From the NCBI GenBank assembly GCA_021823635.1, contig JAKANT010000035.1, forward strand, positions 1-9,002: a DNA stretch of 9,002 nucleotides, in the 5' to 3' direction. Below, piece by piece: positions 8,101 to 9,002 of this stretch; the first letter of the stretch is position 1; each line of letters begins with the position of its first letter. Source of the DNA: Pseudomonadota bacterium (lineage in GTDB: Bacteria; Pseudomonadota; Gammaproteobacteria; Burkholderiales; Burkholderiaceae_F). Below the pieces are notes generated by a model. The model saw only the letters and a list, made by a program, of their open reading frames with translations. It had not been told where the DNA came from and made no database searches. Position numbers and translations under genes: made by a program.

Positions 8101-8461
8101 AGCCGAAGGCAAACGCGGTGACCGCCAGCAGACCGGCGCCGAGCACCACCGCCACCGCCGCCTGCGGCCGGCCGCTGCGCGCGAGCACAACGGCGACCGC
8201 CAGGCTCAACGCGTAGCCGATGGACGCGTAGACACCCGTGCCGAATGCGCCCGGCTGCTGCACGCGGGTGACCAGAAAGACGGCGGCGATCGCGGCCAGG
8301 CAGGCGATCATCGCCACCGCCACCAGCACGCGGCCGACCAGCGGCGCGACTTCGTGCGCCGCCGCCGCTGCGGCAGGTAAGCGGTCTTCGGTCACGTGCT
8401 GCGGAAACGGATGGGCCCGACCGTCACTGTCGCATCCAGCGCCGCCGGGCGATGCCGCCAT
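5168..8461 (-). CDS. Hybrid sensor histidine kinase with four PAS domains and C-terminal receiver
   Basis: A 1097-aa inner-membrane signalling protein that should autophosphorylate on His and pass phosphate to its own receiver. Seen in order: about six hydrophobic helices (42-208) as sensor; PAS domains at about 220-340, 346-466, 471-588 and 589-708, each ending in a PAC-like strand (GYWGVGRRVTEE, SIYFDLTERK, VTIARDVTQ, IWIAEDITER); a short coiled coil; HisKA with SHEIRTPLN and His736; HATPase with N854, DTGIGI (881-886) and GTGLGL (911-916); and receiver with Asp977/Asp978 region, phosphoacceptor Asp1023 (LMDVHMP), Thr1053 and Lys1075 (KPF). No HPt or output domain follows, and no response regulator lies adjacent. 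ATG 8461, 18 bases after the CWC stop, is used here. GTG 8395 is a real alternative, because the 22 residues between have atypical codon use. TTG 8473 is less likely. Ligand unknown. Confidence 0.95.
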   Translation of the reverse strand: MAASPGGAGCDSDGRAHPFPQHVTEDRLPAAAAAAHEVAPLVGRVLVAVAMIACLAAIAAVFLVTRVQQPGAFGTGVYASIGYALSLAVAVVLARSGRPQAAVAVVLGAGLLAVTAFAFGSQQGVHTVLLGAYGILIVVAAVGIGMKAALALASVALVALGAMVVAESQGTLLGAAQAAAVPASARLVSHLLLIATAALFGWALARFVRATIAEARRQENRFRALLAIASDWYWEQDAQFRFTHISSAVAEKTGIAPERHLGRTRWEIPELELTPEQWAEHRATLEAHRPFRDLVLRRNDHDGRAVWVRVSGEPVFGPDGSFKGYWGVGRRVTEEIEAQRALAASEARYRELFERSPSPFVIHRRGRLLQANAAAARLFGFESPQQMQGIDMLRLNHPESRRVSAQRIAQLEKLPPGEAVPTVELRMQRTDGTDLYVQAQVVRIDLGDGPASLSIYFDLTERKRAEAERARSEALLSHLFEASVDSILVTELESGRVVLANEGFAQLTGIPVGQAQGRTTLELGIWADEQHREQFMRELRTAGRVRDFPLRLRRADGEIRSVAMASATFRLDDTAFAVTIARDVTQAQADRLQYEAILDNASVGIAFTRNRRFELVNPRFEEMLGWPRGALRGQPGSVVWPSAEDYEEIGRIAGPKLARAEPVDLERLVHRRDGTLFWCHLRARVVDRLNPTTGGTIWIAEDITERRAAAEALARAKEAAEAASRAKSAFLANTSHEIRTPLNGLLGLAKLALAPDVDAQRMREYLHRIYDSAQALAGIINDILDLSKIEAGKLTLEETAFDLRALAEDVYAGYRELAAAKSLALELRIAEDAPRHVRGDPMRTRQILVNFVSNAIKFTERGSVTIDVRRAAGAVRFAVIDTGIGIEESARARLFEPFVQADASTTRRYGGTGLGLSICRQLAELMGGRVGVESVPGAGSTFWAELPLAEVAAPAPAAAPVGSSPHDLQGLRVLLVEDNPVNSLIAETFLKNWGVQVEQAADGAQAIAAVERAQGRFDAVLMDVHMPVMSGHQATIELRKRYGKDELPIVALTAAALASEQQQSLDAGMNDFIAKPFDAQRLREVLLKVTAGRARAG

Positions 8462-8479
8462 TTGTCCGCGCAAAGCAGC

Positions 8480-8689
8480 TCAATTCGGCGCCGCAGCGCG
8501 CGCCGCGTCGGCGAGCGCCGCGCGCAGGCAGGCTTCGCACAGGCAGCCGGTGCCGGCCGCCAAGGCCTGTCGGGGCAGCGGCGGCAGCCGCGCACACCAA
8601 CAGCCGCCTGGATCGGCGAGCCCGCAGTGGAATTCGGCTCCGCAACGCGCGCAGCGACGGTTGGCCGGCGGGTCGATGCGCAGCGCCAC
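8480..8689 (-). CDS. Cysteine-rich CWC family small protein
   Basis: A 69-aa protein of the cysteine-rich CWC family, presumed to bind metal, with unknown role. Eight cysteines are seen in the family pattern: C13-x2-C16, C22, then C30-W-C32, and C49-x-C51-x2-C54; FHCG (20-23) and the proline-rich LPPLPR (35-40) also fit. No signal peptide or membrane segment is present. The start is GTG 8689, with GAAGG ten bases upstream (8700-8704) overlapping the stop of the synthetase gene. An upstream in-frame ATG at 8776 would extend deep into the synthetase gene and precede the conserved domain by residues typical of no family, so it is rejected. The gene lies 13 bases after the synthetase stop and 18 before the kinase start, which suggests co-transcription. 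Confidence 0.88.
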   Translation of the reverse strand: MALRIDPPANRRCARCGAEFHCGLADPGGCWCARLPPLPRQALAAGTGCLCEACLRAALADAARAAAPN

Positions 8690-8702
8690 GGGCCGCGAAC
8701 CT

Positions 8703-9002
8703 TCAAGCCTTCGATGCGCGCCGGCGCGCGAACTCGACGAACCAGTCGAGGCTGGCTGGATTGGCCATCGCGTCACGGTTGGCCACGCGCTCGACGGGGT
8801 GGCCGAGCAGGAGCTTCTTGATCGGCAGCTCCATCTTTTTGCCGGACAGCGTGCGCGGCACCTCGGCGATGGCGAAGATCTCGCTTGGCACGTGCCGCGC
8901 GGAAAGCGCGCGCTTGATCTCGGCGTTGATCTTGTCGCGCAGCGCGTCGGTGAGCGTGACGCCGGGCCGCAACACGACGAACAGCGGCATGTACGACTCG
9001 CG
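8703..9002 (-). CDS. Acetoacetyl-CoA synthetase (acetoacetate-CoA ligase), C-terminal part
   Basis: The last 99 residues of an ANL-superfamily acyl-CoA synthetase; the start is beyond the right edge. The enzyme joins acetoacetate to CoA with ATP in the cytoplasm and lets ketone bodies or polyhydroxybutyrate-derived acetoacetate enter central metabolism. Seen: YMPLFVVL at 4-11, HVPSEIFAIAEVPRTLSGKK at 37-56 containing the A10 motif with catalytic Lys55, then the LLLGHPVE and MANPASLDWF stretches. The long tail after the A10 lysine, with ANxxxMANPxxLxWF, is what separates this ligase from plain acetyl-CoA synthetases. The stop at 8703 is followed after 13 bases by the CWC gene. Only a fragment is visible, so other long-tailed acyl-CoA synthetases remain a minor alternative. 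Confidence 0.87.
   Translation of the reverse strand, partial: RESYMPLFVVLRPGVTLTDALRDKINAEIKRALSARHVPSEIFAIAEVPRTLSGKKMELPIKKLLLGHPVERVANRDAMANPASLDWFVEFARRRASKA

Overview
The window is very GC-rich, and its genes use almost only G/C-ending codons. The gene families suggest a free-living, high-GC proteobacterium, most likely a betaproteobacterium of the Burkholderiales type. This is inferred from composition and protein style, since no rRNA or other marker is present. No tRNA, rRNA, CRISPR array, insertion sequence, phage gene or integration site was found. It reads as ordinary chromosomal housekeeping and accessory metabolism.

Left part (1-3428): a short-chain dehydrogenase (minus strand, cut by the left edge) faces away from a two-gene plus-strand unit. 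The AT-richer gap between them (692-801) holds candidate promoters in both directions. The plus-strand unit is an uncharacterised protein of about 559 aa, whose C-terminal half has a GNAT-acyltransferase look, followed at once by an HSL-type alpha/beta-hydrolase esterase. The stop of the first gene sits at the start of the second, so the two are probably translationally coupled.

Middle (3429-5145, plus strand): a four-helix PepSY-domain membrane protein of the type linked to periplasmic iron or siderophore reduction, then a small DUF423 (YgdD-like) membrane protein. A perfect 20-bp palindrome lies in front of the PepSY gene and a small hairpin lies in front of the DUF423 gene.

Right part (5168-9002, minus strand, convergent with the middle): reading in the direction of transcription, the C-terminus of an acetoacetyl-CoA synthetase (cut by the right edge), a tiny eight-cysteine CWC-family protein, and a very large hybrid sensor histidine kinase with a six-helix membrane sensor, four PAS domains and a C-terminal receiver. 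The three genes are spaced closely enough to be one operon. There is no gap over 300 bases without a gene. I see no convincing new multi-gene system. The least explained item is the GNAT-like protein coupled to the esterase.
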